Positions 23,531 through 35,007 of a stretch of DNA of 64,000 nucleotides are shown here, in pieces. Every line of letters begins with the position of its first letter. Position 1 is the first letter of the stretch. Under the pieces are notes generated by a model. It was not told the origin of the DNA, searched no databases, and was given only the letters and a program-made list of their open reading frames with translations. Origin of the DNA: Adiantum capillus-veneris (lineage: Eukaryota; Streptophyta; Polypodiopsida; Polypodiales; Pteridaceae); NCBI GenBank assembly GCA_014529385.2, contig CM043945.1, positions 1,478,312 through 1,542,311 of the forward strand, in the 5' to 3' direction. The position numbers and the translations under genes are program-made.

Positions 23531-23878
23531 TTTCACCCCATCTGGCAACTTGACTTGCATGGACAAATTGTGTAATAAAAATTGGAGCATTTCCATGTTC
23601 TAATTATTGAATTTGGACTTGGTTTGCCCTCTCAAAATTTATGTGACAGTTTCCACAAATCCCAATTTTGTTTTCATTGATTCAGTTTTTTGTGGACTTT
23701 CTTTGTATTTTTGAAAATTTGCAAGTGTTCTAGAGCTGAAGAAATTCATACCTATCCAATTTGGTGAAGTATGGGTGTCTGGGGTGACTGTAGCAAGCAA
23801 AACTGTTGCGGGGAGCTCTAGGTTACCAAAACCTCTCTAGCTCTCTCTGTGATTGACTGAATGCAAATGAGAACGAAC

Positions 23879-24083
23879 TGTTGGAATTAGGGTTGCAAAG
23901 AAACGCACACAGCTTGGAGAAGATGAAGGAAGCTGTATTATTTAGTGTGCAATGGAAAGATTCATATCCCTAGAGTGGGGTGTATATACAATGCATGGGG
24001 GAAAAAACCTCCTAAATAGGGAAAAAATGCCCCGGCGGTCCTAGTGTGTTCACACACATCACTACCACATGTATATGGTAACA
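23879..24083 (-). repeat. copia 3' LTR (205 bp)
   Basis: On the plus map it starts TGTTGGAATTAG and ends GGTAACA. It is shorter than the 5' LTR by about 22 bp because it lacks the AATAGAGAGTACATT-type segment. Confidence 0.85.
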
Positions 24084-24096
24084 AATCCCCCCTGGA
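24084..24096 (-). other. copia polypurine tract
   Basis: The minus strand reads CCAGGGGGGATTT just before the 3' LTR. A second copy lies at about 24814-24826, next to the partial LTR. Confidence 0.65.
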
Positions 24097-24158
24097 GTGA
24101 TGCAGTGAACGAGAGCTGGCACATGAGTAAAGGGAAGTGCCATGCCTTGAGGATATGA

Positions 24159-24575
24159 TCAATCCACAAAGGGGAGTAAGCCCAAAGATTTACGGAAATC
24201 TTTGAGCTTCTCATGAGACAATGCCTTTGTGAAAAGGTCTACAAGGTTGTCCTGCGTTGGCACATAAGCCAAGCTGATCTCTCCTGACGAGAGCCTCTCC
24301 GTGACATAGTGGTAATGCACCTCAATGTGCTTTGTGCGAGCATGAAAAACTGGGTTCCTTGTAACTGCCAATGCGCTCTGACTGTCAGTGTAGATAGTGT
24401 TGGCAGTGTTCTGTCCAACACCCAAATCAGCCATAAGGCGTCTTAGCCATACACACTCAACCGTAGCTATTGTGAAGACTGCCCTGTACTCAGCCTCACA
24501 ACTAGAAGTGGCCAGAGTAGGTTTCTTCTTGCTCAACCATGATATGCATGAACTGCCAAGCATGAAACAAAAACC
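24159..24575 (-). pseudogene. duplicated copia RNase H C-terminal part
   Basis: Encodes the end of copia RNase H (SSCEAEYRAVFTIATVE, then TKHIEVHYHYVTERLSSGEI and DLFTKALSHEKLKDF). It closely matches 24889-25305, so it is a second copy, placed between the complete LTR and the rest of the element. It is open for 134 codons. Confidence 0.8.
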
Positions 24576-24813
24576 ATAGTTGTGAAGACTACCCTGTACT
24601 CAGCCTCACAACTAGAAGTTGCCACAGTAGGTTGCTTCTTGCTCAACCATGATATACATGAACTGCCAAGCATGAAACAAAAACCACTTGTTGATAGCCC
24701 TAGATTGATGGGTGTATATAAAATGGGTGCGGAGGAAAAACCTCCTAAAGAGGGAAAAAATGCCCCAGCGGTCCTAGTGTGTTCACACACATCACTACCA
24801 CATGTATATGGCA
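24576..24813 (-). repeat. third RNase H fragment and internal partial LTR
   Basis: 24576-24683 repeats the SSCEAEYR-coding segment again. It is followed by 24690-24813, which matches LTR positions from the GATAGCCCTAGA text through CATGTATATGG but lacks the LTR start. Complete LTR, RNase H copy, fragment, partial LTR, RNase H therefore lie in a row. Confidence 0.75.
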
Positions 24814-24888
24814 AATCCCCCCTAGAGTGATGTGGTGAACGAGAGATGGCACATGAGTAAAGTGAAGTGCCATGCTCTGACGACATGA

Positions 24889-25398
24889 TCAGTCCACAAA
24901 GGGGAGTAAGCCCAAAGCTTTGCAGAAAGCTTTGAGCTTCTCACAAGACAATGCCTTTGTGAAAAGATCTATAAGGTTGTCCTGTGTTGGCACATAAGCC
25001 AAGTTGATCTCTCCTGCTGAGAGCCTCTCCCTGACATAGTGGTAATGTACCTCAATGTGCTTTGTGAGAGCATGAAAAATTGGGTTCCTCACAACTGCCA
25101 ATGCGCTTTGACGGTCAGTGTAGATAGTGTTGACAATGTCCTGTCCAACACCCAAATCAGCCATAAGGCATCTGAGCCATACACACTCAATCGTAGCTGT
25201 GAAGACTGCCCTGTACGCAGCCTCCCAACTAGAAGTGGCCATAGTAGGTTGCTTCTTGCTCAAACATAATGTACATGAACTGCCAAGCATGAAACAAAAA
25301 CCACTTGTGGACACTCGTGTGTCAAAACAACCAGCCCAATCTGAGTCCGAAAAAGCATGTAAGTCTGGCGGCAATGATCCCCCCTTGGGATAAAACAA
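24889..25398 (-). pseudogene. copia RNase H
   Basis: Contains the SDSDWAGC start, the SSWEAAYRAVF segment (E of the active site) and IYTDRQSALAV (D), ending in DLFTKALSCEKLKAF. This is the more complete copy and connects upstream to RT. It would digest the RNA strand during reverse transcription. The frame of 169 codons is open, but the upstream junction with RT is shifted. Confidence 0.85.
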
Positions 25399-25502
25399 GC
25401 CAAGATGTAAAGTGCCACTAAGGTAGCTGAAATCCTCTTAACATCCTGCCAATGCTTAGACCATGGGCTATGCATAAATCTGATGACCTGTGAGACTGCA
25501 AA

Positions 25503-26367
25503 CTAAATATCCAACCTTGTGTTGCATACATAAATGAGGCAGCCAACAGCAGTTTGGTAAAGAGTGACATCAGAAGGATCACCACCATCATGTAGACTCA
25601 ACTTCAAACCTATTTCCATGGGAGTGGCAATAGGTTTGCAATCCTCAAGTCCAAAGTTACATAGCAATGTCTCTATGTAACTTTTTAGACACAAGGCAAT
25701 ACCACCATCACACTGCTTACACTGTATACCCAAGTAATGATGCAACAGCCCCAAATCTTTCATCTTGAAAGTAGCATTCAAATCAGCCTTAAATTCATCA
25801 ATTTGTCTCTCATTGGGTCCAGTGAGAAAGAACCACAATGAGAAGTACATCACCCTCACGCTTTACATACAATGTGCTTTCTATTGGACTGTTACGAAAG
25901 CCTCATTTGACCAAATGAGTGTCAACTTTCTCATACCAAGCACGAGAAGATTGCTGCAACCCATACAAAGCCTTCTTACATCTGCACACTTTGTCCTCTT
26001 GTCCTTTCATGACAGAACCGCGAGGCTGCGTTACATAAACTTCCTCAAATATGTCACCATTCAAGAAAGCAGTAACAATGTCTGATTGATGTACATCCCA
26101 ACAAAAATGAGATGCCAATGCACATAGAAAATGCACAGTAGTCATACGTCAAGTGGGAGAAAAATTCTCTTCATAATCTATGCCTTTTTGTTGTGCATAA
26201 CCCTTTGCAACAAGTCGAGCCTTATGGTGATTGATCTCACCATTCGGCTTGCGTTTTAATTTGTAAACCCACTTTGTACCAATGGCCTTTCTGCCAAGAG
26301 TCAAATCACATAAAGTCCATGTTTCATTTTCTATAAGTGCATCATATTCTGATTGCATGGCAGCCAT
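25503..26367 (-). pseudogene. copia reverse transcriptase, YVDD box lost
   Basis: Blocks are in order: IGTKWVYKLKRKPNGEI and KARLVAKGYAQQKGIDYEE (near 26200-26290), then VTAFLNGDIFEEVYVTQPRG (near 26020) and KALYGLQQSSRAWYEK. Past the break the frame reads VMYFSLWFFLTGPNE where copia RT has the YVDD catalytic box, so both catalytic aspartates are absent. The following MKDLGLLHHYLGIQ segment is normal. Frameshifts occur near 26148 and 25900. The enzyme is inactive. Confidence 0.85.
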
Positions 26368-26382
26368 CCAATTTTTTGAATT

Positions 26383-27470
26383 CTATGCTTCATCAAAAGA
26401 CAGAGGTTCCTCAACATCATGTAAGCTAGACACAGCCAAAGCATAACAGTCTGATGCATAAGATGCATGGCCAGAGCTTAAACGAGTACAACTAGGCAAA
26501 GGTGCATCCAATTTACTATCACGCAATGTATCCACCAGCCATTTTGGCATACCTCTAGCCTGCTCATTGTCAGCCCTTTGCTCATCAAGTACATCATGTA
26601 TATCTGCATCAGTAATAGGCTGATCTGTAACATTTTTGGAAACCCCCATAGGCCGTGCATTTTCCTCATTGGAATTTACATTCAAACTTCCACCACTTGA
26701 AAGAGGCAACAAAGTGTCATAAATGTCCTGTGAGCTTACATTACTATCTCTAGTACATGACAGCAAGGTCTGAACAGAATCTTCCACAAACACTACATCC
26801 CGTGAAACCAGAATACACTTTGTTTGCAGATGATACAACCTGTAACCTTTGCTTTCAGTACTATAACCAACAAAAATACATTTGACAGCCTTATCATCCA
26901 ATTTTTTGCGTTGTGTTTGTGGCACCAAAGAATATGTCAAACAGCCAAAAACACGCATGTGCTCAATAGAAGGCTTTCTATCATGCCATGCTTCATACTG
27001 AGTAATAGACTGCAAAGCTTTTGTAGGACACCTGTTAAGTACATAAGTGGAACACATGATGGACTCAAGCCAAAAAGAAAGTGGCAAAGCTTGACTTCTA
27101 ACCATACATCGTGCCATTTTCATAAGTGACTTGTTTTTCCTCTCAGCAACACCATTTTGTTGAGGTGTATAAGGCACTATACATTGGTGTTTTATTCTAC
27201 CACTAGCCAAAAATGCATTAAATTCATGAGACATATACTCCCCCCCTTGATCAAAACGGAGAGTGCCCATAGTACATTTCGATACATTTTTAGCCATAGC
27301 CACAAATTGTTTGAAGCACATAAAAACTTTCGGACGTTGCTTTAAGCGGAAAGACCCATGCATGCTTGGAGTAATCATCAATGAAAGTCACAAAGTACAG
27401 GTAATTTCCCAAGGATGGAGTTTGCATGGGCCCAGAGACATCACTATGCACAAGCTACAACCTGCATGTG
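26383..27470 (-). pseudogene. copia integrase
   Basis: The catalytic triad is visible: HSDVSGPM (near 27435), FDQGGEYMSHEF (the second Asp, near 27230) and NGVAERKNKS (the Glu, near 27140). The C-terminal part holds VFGCLTYSLVP and KCIFVGYSTESKGYRLY, both standard for copia integrases. A frame break separates the first aspartate from the 332-codon frame 26383-27381. The triad residues themselves are kept. Confidence 0.88.
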
Positions 27471-27790
27471 GTCCTAACTGAACCATCCTTTGGAAACTTA
27501 GAACACTGCATTTTACCCAAAATACATCCTTCACAAACATGTTTGAGAGGTTCTTCAAGAGGCGGAAAAGAAGCAACCATATCATATTTCTGCAAATGTA
27601 GCAAACTGGAAAAATTCAGATCCCCAAGTTTTGCATCTGAAACAGCCCTTGAATCTACAACTACATTTACAAAATTTTTGTCCACACTTGTCATACAAAG
27701 TGAGCTTATACAGCCCACGGCACAAAAGTCCAGATGCAACAATTTCATCACCAAAACTGAGATCATGAAGTGTTCATCTGTCATCCACAA
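27455..27790 (-). pseudogene. copia gag-pre-integrase zinc region
   Basis: Reads HVCEGCILGKMQCSKFPKD, the C-x2-C end of the integrase zinc-binding domain, preceded by LLHLQKYDMVASF. The expected paired histidines are not clear in this frame. Confidence 0.65.
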
Positions 27791-27928
27791 ATTTGACTAC
27801 AAGTCCAAGTCTAGCAAGTACAGATACAGACAAACGATTCTTTTTTATCCCAGGTACATAAAGTGCATCAACAAGTGTGAAAGAACTGCCATTTGTATTA
27901 GTAATCACAATATTTCCAACTCCCTGAA

Positions 27929-28123
27929 CTAGATAAGAGGCATTGCTGGCACAAGTGCCGAATTCCCATGAGGGACAAACTCGAGAGAGGTGAACAATTC
28001 ATGATGTGACGTAATGTGCTTTGTATCACCATTGTCGAAATACCACACATGTGAATCTGCAGCAACTAACATGCATGCATCATGGACAACAGGATTGTAA
28101 GTGCACTCTGCACTAAAGCCCAT
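27929..28123 (-). pseudogene. copia aspartic protease
   Basis: Active-site region WYFDNGDTKHITSHHELFTS. Copia proteases normally have W-x-x-D-S-G-A-T/S-x-H, so the catalytic Asp is present and Ser is replaced by Asn. The end of the domain is not distinct. Confidence 0.7.
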
Positions 28124-28125
28124 CC

Positions 28126-29152
28126 TGCATCAACATTAGCATCACAGTCTCCTTTCACAAAAGACTCAACAATGGCTGCATTTGTAGTGGAACCAACATT
28201 TGCAGTGGAACCACCCTCTTTCTTCTTAGCCTCTTTGGCCTTCAACTTAGGACACTGCTTGATCAAGTGATCATTAGCTTTACAATAATGGAAAAGCATC
28301 TTGTTTTTTCCCTTATCACCAAAATTGCCAGACAAAGTGCTGCCAGTAGAATCATTTAGAACAGAAGTTTTTCCACTCGCAGCAATACCATAAGAAGTGG
28401 CTGCATTGTTGTTACCACCCTTTCTTTGAGAAGCAATAAAAGCCTGTTCAACTACACGTTGTCAAGTCCTGTTCTTTCTGGAAAGTGACTCTTACAACAG
28501 CAATGTGCATAATGCATCAAACTTGACAACTTCAGGATTTCCTTCAGTCATAAGTCTCCAAGTACTAGCAAAAGTCTGGTAAGAATCTAGTAAGGCATCA
28601 AGAACAGTCTGCACAAGGGAACTATTTAAAATGACTTCACCTGCAAAATAAGTTCCTCATTGATATCCTTGACACCAGCCACGAAAGTGTCCATATCATC
28701 TTCCTCATGCATAATCTTCGATTCTAGCTCTTTACGCAACAAAGCAATTTTAGCCTCATTGCGACTTGCATAAAGACAAGCCAGAATATCCCAAGCCTGT
28801 TTTGCACATTTTGATGAACGAATGTGAGGAGTAATGGTGCGCTTCATAGATAACGCAATCAATGCATGAGCCTGTGCATCCTTTACGTCCCAACAAGCTT
28901 GTCTGTTGTAGGCAAAACAACTCTAATAGCAGTAATCCTTGCAGCAAGACCTGCAACATCCTCAACATTGCCTACATCCTCAGAACCAGGACGTACATCA
29001 ATGCCCAGCACAATATTCCAAACGCCCTTTGACACAAGAACATGTTGCATCATGTAAGCCCACATAGGGTAATTGTCCCCATCCAATCTATCCTCAGCAG
29101 CAAACATCTTGAACACATATGTGTTGTTGTCAGGCACGAAAAATGCATGCAC
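28126..29152 (-). pseudogene. copia gag and degenerate zinc knuckle
   Basis: The N-terminus reads AAEDRLDGDNYPMWAYMM, typical of copia gag (UBN2 class). It is followed in another frame by KQAWDILACLYASRNEAKI and EEDDMDTFVAGVKDINEEL. The knuckle reads FHYCKANDHLIKQC, where the first Cys of CCHC is Phe. Frameshifts near 28870 and 28620 break it. Confidence 0.75.
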
Positions 29153-29478
29153 CTGATGTGAAAACTGCCCGAAATGAGGAGAAGCTGAGTGAGACTAGCA
29201 CGTGCTATATAGCACAACCCGTAGTAGACTATATGGCACCTATTATACAGTATTTGGCAATGATAGAAATTCTACACAAAATGATGAAATTGCCTGTGTA
29301 GACCTAGCTGTAGTGGAAATGGAGGCCGAAATGAGCCCGAATCAAAAATTTGAGCAGACTAAGCTCTACGAGCATTTTCAAAAGTTTTGTCGACCTACAA
29401 ACACTCGCCATAGCTCACAAAAATCGAAAAAAGTGAGCAGGCGTATGTTGGAGCTGCTGGCGACTAAGCCCAGAGGAC

Positions 29479-29499
29479 GCAACCTGCTCTGATACCAAT
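29479..29499 (-). other. copia primer-binding site (initiator-Met type)
   Basis: The minus strand reads TTGGTATCAGAGCAGGTT directly inside the right LTR, which sets the orientation of the element. Confidence 0.9.
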
Positions 29500-29726
29500 T
29501 ATTGGAATTAGGGTTGCAGACAAATGCACACAGCTTGGAGAAGACGAAGGAAGATCAAGGCACACAATAGAGAGTACATTACTTAGTGTGAAATGGAAAG
29601 ATTGATAGCCCTAGAGTGATGGGCGTATATACAATGCACGGGGGAAAAAACCTCCTAAAGAGGCAAAAAATGCTCCAACGGTCCTAATGTGTTCACACAC
29701 ATCACTACCACATGTATATGGTAACA
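29500..29726 (-). repeat. copia 5' LTR (227 bp)
   Basis: On the plus map it begins TATTGGAATTAGGG (terminal TG changed to TA) and ends GGTAACA, followed by CTAAC. Confidence 0.88.
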
Positions 29727-30344
29727 CTAACCTACCCCACTTTGACTATATGTGCCCGGACGTCCCCAACTGTAAAGTACATACTTACCTTACTTGTCCA
29801 CCTTTTGTATGCCTTACCACTTGCGGCTTACATCGTTTGTCATTTGGAACCTAGCCGTTAATTTGTCATGACTTTGCAACTCTGGACCATTTTAAGTTGG
29901 CCCAAATTTTGTCATGTGCCAAATCCTTCCAAATTTGACATGCTTGAAGCTCTTGCTTTGTAGAGATGGCTTTTGCTTTCAAAACTCAAATCTAAATTTC
30001 TTGGATTTCTTTAATAATTTTTCACCATTTTCATGTGAAAAAGGAAAGTTGGCCACATTTTTTTCATATTCTCACTCTAGACATCTCACCCATTGATATT
30101 TGTCAATATGGCTCAATACTATGTGTAATAAGAGCAAAAATCTCTTAATGTTTTACAAAAAAAAAGGCATCAAAACAACTGTACACATAATATCTCATCA
30201 TCTTGCAGCTTGATATGTTGCCACATGCTGCTCTAGCTATGGTTAGTACCATGGATTTCATTGACGTGATCACAAACATGTAAACACATTAATAACATTG
30301 AGTGATCACGTTTCAAAATATGTAATAACATTAAATATTCACGT
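29727..30344. other. element A leader continuation, no gene
   Basis: AT-rich sequence resuming after the copia insertion. A short direct repeat of about 43 bp (GATCACAAACATGTAA / GATCACGTTTCAAAA with AATAACATT) lies at 30268-30342. No coding signal. Confidence 0.4.
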
Positions 30345-31749
30345 TGGAGAGGGGGAATGGGGGAACACGCCCAACACAAACACAAGGGCTTCTCTATAGC
30401 TCAGGGCATCCACAGCACCCCTATCATCTCAGAAAACACCTTCAAAGAAACACTTTACACTAGCAGACCACCGCATGCTCTATTTCCACTGCTCACACAC
30501 TCCACAAACCACCACACAAGGTACACATGCTACCACTGCCTGTCTCCACCCTTACACACACACACACAGCCACTCAATCTCACTCTCTTACTCAAAACAC
30601 CGTCGGTCCGGGGGGGCACACACATCCGCACAGCAACACCGAGGAGAACCATGAAATCAGGAGAAGGAGAAGGGGGGAAGGGGAAACAACAGCAAGGGAG
30701 GGAACGATGGCTTGATTACACTTCAGAAAACATGTACACTAACTTCCATTGCCATCACCATGGCCATTTTCAAGCAAAAGTTACAAAGGGGCTAGCTTGC
30801 TAGAGAACTCCACTTTGTAGGCTTCAAATGGCACTCCAAAGGCAAGGAAAAAAGCCCTTAATTTGATCCAATTTTAACTTTTATAGGGGGAGCCTTTAAT
30901 TTGGGAATTTGCACTTTAATTGGTCCACCTGGCACCTTGAATTGGCATTTTTGGGAAAGGGGCACCGCCTTGCTCTATCTGCTCTCTTCTTTTCTCTTTT
31001 GCACTTGGGGGTGGGCCATTAGCGATGTCGCTATTGCCCCTTGGCTTTTATCATTTTTTATTTTTATCTTTCATTTTTTACCTCTTTGTGGGCCCAACCT
31101 TGCACTGCTCTATTGGCTTGATTTTGACTTCTCTCTCTCTATCCAACTCCTCCTTTGCCCCTTTTGGCCTTGGCCTTCATTTTTGCCCTTTCATTTGGCT
31201 TCGCTTCAACCTTGCCCTTGGCTTTGGTTTGTCCTTCTTCTACTTTGTATTGTATGCTTGGCGGCCCTCGGGCTTTTTCTCTCCCTCTGCTTACCACCTG
31301 TGCCGTGGGACACCCCACCTTTGCACCTAATCCCTTGGCCAACCGGGCCCTTGCTTCACCTTTGTGGGACTGACCTCTCTCATGATGGGGGGAGGCAATA
31401 GCAAGGTCGCTATTGCCCTCCCTCTCTTCCTCAAAATTTTGGGGCCCCAAGGGCCACGGGAATTGCCCCTAGTCGCGGGCCTTCCACGTCATCAACCGGA
31501 GCCACCTTGGTGGGCGGCACCACCCTTTCTCCTCTCTCGTGCGGGCGCGCCACCTACATCGCCCCGCCCGGCCAAAACCACCGCAAACAGTGCCGCCGAC
31601 ACAGTGCCTTGCCAGGCCCGCCATCTCTACGAGCTCCAAAGCTTCGCCTCACTATGTTATGCTTACAAGGGCCATTACCCCTAGCCCATATAGGGCGTGT
31701 TGTTCAGCCCCTTTTTCGCATGTGGGTTAATCTGTCGGTCCACGTGGCA
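30345..31749 (-). repeat. gypsy 3' LTR (1405 bp)
   Basis: Complete LTR. It is GC-rich for the window and has two copies of TCGCTATTGCCC (near 31027 and 31407). Open frames of 100-166 codons inside it are low-complexity and not proposed as genes. Confidence 0.85.
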
Positions 31750-31761
31750 GCCCCTCGCTCC
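31750..31761 (-). other. gypsy polypurine tract
   Basis: The minus strand reads GGAGCGAGGGGC immediately before the 3' LTR start TGCCACGTGG. Confidence 0.6.
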
Positions 31762-32667
31762 GTGGTCTCGGGCCCACCAAGACTATCCAAAAAAAATTAG
31801 AATCACCATATTTTTTTGGCCTTCTTCTCCTGGCCCTCATATCCTCCTCATTGGTCGGAACTTCGTGCCGCTAAGCCATGCCAAACCTTTGCCGTATCAC
31901 TCCTGGGGATGGGAAAATCTCCCCGCACTCCAATCCTTCTGAGCGCGCTATTCGAGGCCATCAAAACTGAGAAAATCACCCGCATGCACTCCCCCGCCAA
32001 ATGCCCCCAATTTGATCCTACCGTATCCTGTTGACCAAGTGTCCGTTTGACAAACTGTCGATTTGTGCTAGCTCCACATGACGCACACTATCATTGAGAA
32101 CTTTGGCGAGGCCCAAAAGATGCCAAATGGTACATCCGCCACTGCAGCCAAGTGGGCTCAGACCCGGCCCTTGGAAAAATTTCCACTGACCATAGATTGC
32201 TATCCAAAGCTCCGTTTCGCAATCCAAGAAGACAGGCATGCTCCACAACTCAAGCACTACAGATGTACATACTGGCATCATCTTGGTCCACATGTCCTCA
32301 GTTGTCTCGTCAGTTGGGCATCTGCTACACACTCTACCTTCAAATTTGGATATCTTGCACACCGGGGCTCCGTTTAACGAGCCGTTTGGACCGGCTTCTA
32401 GAGCACATTGAGCACTACATCTTTGGACACTGACTTTGCATTTTGGACACCTTGATCTACCATCCTATCCGGACCATCCCGTAGCACTTTTGGCCTAAAA
32501 AGCGGCTTTAAGCATACATTCCCGCTACCCTTTGGCTGCCTAGGGCCTTGGCACCTGCCCTAGCCTTTTGCACTGCACTCGACTGCTGCATTTGCCTGGC
32601 ATAGACCACCTCCTAGCTTTGACCAACTTTGGCTGTACCATCATTGCCCAGCCCCCTCGTCAAACAT
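31762..32667 (-). other. gypsy 3' untranslated region
   Basis: Sequence between the integrase end and the polypurine tract. Frames of about 100 codons occur on both strands, including one at 32018-32362 on the minus strand, but none shows a known motif. Confidence 0.5.
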
Positions 32668-33443
32668 TTATGTTCGACCAAAAGCATATGTACAAAACTT
32701 TGAAACTAGCACAGCAAACTGATGATCAAAAGAACTCGCAAAACCATAACTGTATATACAGGCTATGTACAAAAGCTTCATCTCCTTCCTTTCGCACACC
32801 GCATGCTTAACTACAATTTGGTGCACCTCTGGCACTAGATCCCTCTCAAAATACAGTTTGAGCCGCACACCATTCACCCCGTTCCTAAGAAGCTTGCCAT
32901 TTGCCCTTCCCAACTGATAGTTCCCATTCAAAAAGGCCTTCCCGCACTTTATATGGACCAGTCCACTTCTTCTGAATACGAAATCCAGGTGGCTTTTGTA
33001 CTTCATGACCAGGTCTCCTTCCGGTTCTGATTGATTTTGGCAACTCGCTTCTTTCTCTGCTTCACATAGTAGTCTGCCGCTGCCTCTCTGTCCATCTGCA
33101 AAGCCTCTGAACTGGCTATCCGATCATGTAGAACCCCTTGTTGAGTGGCATTGACACGCCATATACCCTTTAAAGCACCCAACTGTGCATGCATCGGCAA
33201 CACCGCCTCCTTACCATAGAGTAGCTCAAATGGAGTGAAGTTTGTAGCCACTTTATAGGATGTCCTATACGCCCACAGACACTTCTCTAGATTTTCTTCC
33301 CATTCAGCTTCTTGCTTGTACACATACTTCGTTAACATCTTCACGATTTTACCAGTAGCACTCTCGACTAGACCATTGCATTGGGGGTGATGGAGCGAGG
33401 AAAACCGATGCTGAATCTTTAACTTTTCCACTAATGCACTCAT
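32668..33443 (-). pseudogene. gypsy integrase C-terminal half
   Basis: Contains the catalytic Glu region HHPQCNGLVESATGKI (near 33390), then LWAYRTSYKVATNFTPFELL and the basic C-terminus (KKRVAKINQNR). The tail frame at 32668-33006 includes VRLKLYFERDLVPE. A frame break lies at about 33005. Confidence 0.8.
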
Positions 33444-34072
33444 GAGATTGCTTCTAAACCCCTGACCCTATCAGAAACTAACACCCATGGAACACCAAAA
33501 CGGAAACAGATGTTATCAAACACAAACTGAGCCACCACATTAGCATTTACTTCCTTCACTGCTTTAGCCTTGACCCATCTTGTAAGGTAGTCAATGGCTA
33601 CCACCACGTACTTCTTACTACTAGTAGACTTTGGGAGAGGGCCTATTGCATCCAGACCCCACTTCATAATCCTCCTTCCTGGCTTTAAATGTAGCACTAC
33701 CTCTGGCAATAGATTATTAGCCATCAACACAAAGAACTTATGCACTATCAAATGGACTTTGGACTTTCTACAAGCGAAGATCAAAGCCATCACCCACTGC
33801 TCCGCCTCGGTGTAGGTAGCCTCTCCTGGGCTAATCACCCTGCTCTCGAAGTATATCGGCTTGTAGCTTCTCCCTACCTTTTGTAGTAGAACCGCTACAA
33901 TAGCAACTGTGCCCACCATCATAGACACATAGAAGTCGTCCTCTCGATTGGGAGGACATAATGTTGGCAGCTGACGCAAAACCTCTTTGACTCTATCAAA
34001 AGCCTCCTGAGCTTCCCTATTCCATTCATAACCTATGCACCTGTTGAGCCCTCTTTTGAAGAGGATGCACAT
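33440..34072 (-). pseudogene. gypsy RNase H fused in frame to integrase core
   Basis: One open frame of 210 codons. It starts in the RT connection (WNREAQEAFDRVKEVL) and passes through the RNase H segments YFESRVISPGEATYTEAEQW and HLIVHKFFVLMA. It then goes straight to the integrase core, WGLDAIGPLPKSTSS (first Asp) and VLVSDRV (second Asp). The end of RNase H and the integrase zinc-binding HHCC domain are missing. The deletion preserved the frame. Neither enzyme could work as usual. Confidence 0.8.
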
Positions 34073-34990
34073 ATTGCGACATCATCCAAAAGAAACGTGA
34101 TAAATACTTCAACCTATGAACAAATGAAGCCAAACCTTGAGCATCTGATGGCGGCTCCATTAACACCAATGCCTTCACCTTCTCTGGATCAGCCTCTATA
34201 CCGTTTTGCGACACCACATGACCTAACAGCTGCGCTCGAGGCTTTGCTAGCTTACACTACTTGGGATTCAGTTGACCTCCTTCTTCATCAAGCCTTTGAA
34301 AGCATAACTGGAGCTTCGATAGGTGCTCCAACCTTGAACTATAGCAGCCAATATCATCCATGAAGACCCTAATAAAGCAGCCCAGGTATGGACCAAATAC
34401 CTTGTTCATCCAACCCTAGAAGGTGGCATATGCATTTACTAATCCGAATGGCATTTTGCAGTAAGCAAAACAACCCCATGGAGATATGAATGTGGTCTTC
34501 AACTGATCTTCAAGCGCAATCCCTATTTGAAAGTACCCTGAAAAGCCATCCATAATTGAGTATCTTTCATGCCCAGCCACCTGGTTTAGGATTTCATCTT
34601 GAAACGGCAATGGATAGTGATTCCTCTTGGTCGTGGCATTCAATGGCTTGTAGTCAACAGACACTCTCCATTTCCCATTCTTCTTAGGGGTTATACAGTG
34701 GCGAGACCCACTCTGACTCTTTCACAGGAAATATGATGCTTGCATCCAGTAGCTTATTGATCTCCTGCCAAAGGGCTTCCTTTTGGATTTCCCCTAGTCT
34801 TCTCAGCTTCTGTGTATTAGGCTTATGTCCCTCCTTAAGAACAATCTTGTGCTCCATCCCCTTTGCACCTCACAAATGCTTGTACTCCGTCGCAAATAGA
34901 TTTGGATAGGACTCACACAGTTGAACATAACCTTCTTTTTCCCCTTTGGTTAAATCTTCACTCAACATGCTTGAAACCTCCTCTATGATT
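34026..34990 (-). pseudogene. gypsy reverse transcriptase
   Basis: Segments seen on the minus strand: KLLDASIIFPVKESEWVSP (near 34730), SVDYKPLNATTKRNHYPLPF, YSIMDGFSGYFQI (near 34540), CKMPFGLVNAYATF (near 34430) and the catalytic box VFMDDIGCYS (near 34340-34370). The thumb part AVVSQNGIEADPEKV, seen as VVSQNGIEADPEKVKAL, lies at 34150-34217. Stops and frameshifts separate the parts, but the two catalytic aspartates remain. Confidence 0.82.
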
Positions 34991-35007
34991 AAACCATGAG
35001 CTTGAGT

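Larger units (their letters stand above)
23879..29726 (-). mobile_element. Ty1/copia retrotransposon, degenerate, with duplicated 3' end
   Basis: LTRs at 23879-24083 (3') and 29500-29726 (5') share GTTGGAATTAGGGTTGCA and end CATGTATATGGTAACA. A Met-type primer site abuts the right LTR. The flanks are CGAAC and CTAAC, a 4 of 5 match, read as the target duplication. Read on the minus strand, the order is gag, zinc knuckle, protease, integrase, RT and RNase H, the copia order. The left end carries a second partial LTR and repeated RNase H pieces. It lies in the leader-like region of element A. Confidence 0.9.

Noticed and set aside
30901-31684. Several overlapping frames of 70-166 codons in the GC-rich LTR
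   Set aside because: The same frames recur in the other LTR copy at 36865-37685 with frame-changing differences. They are hydrophobic/Pro-rich by composition and not conserved as protein.
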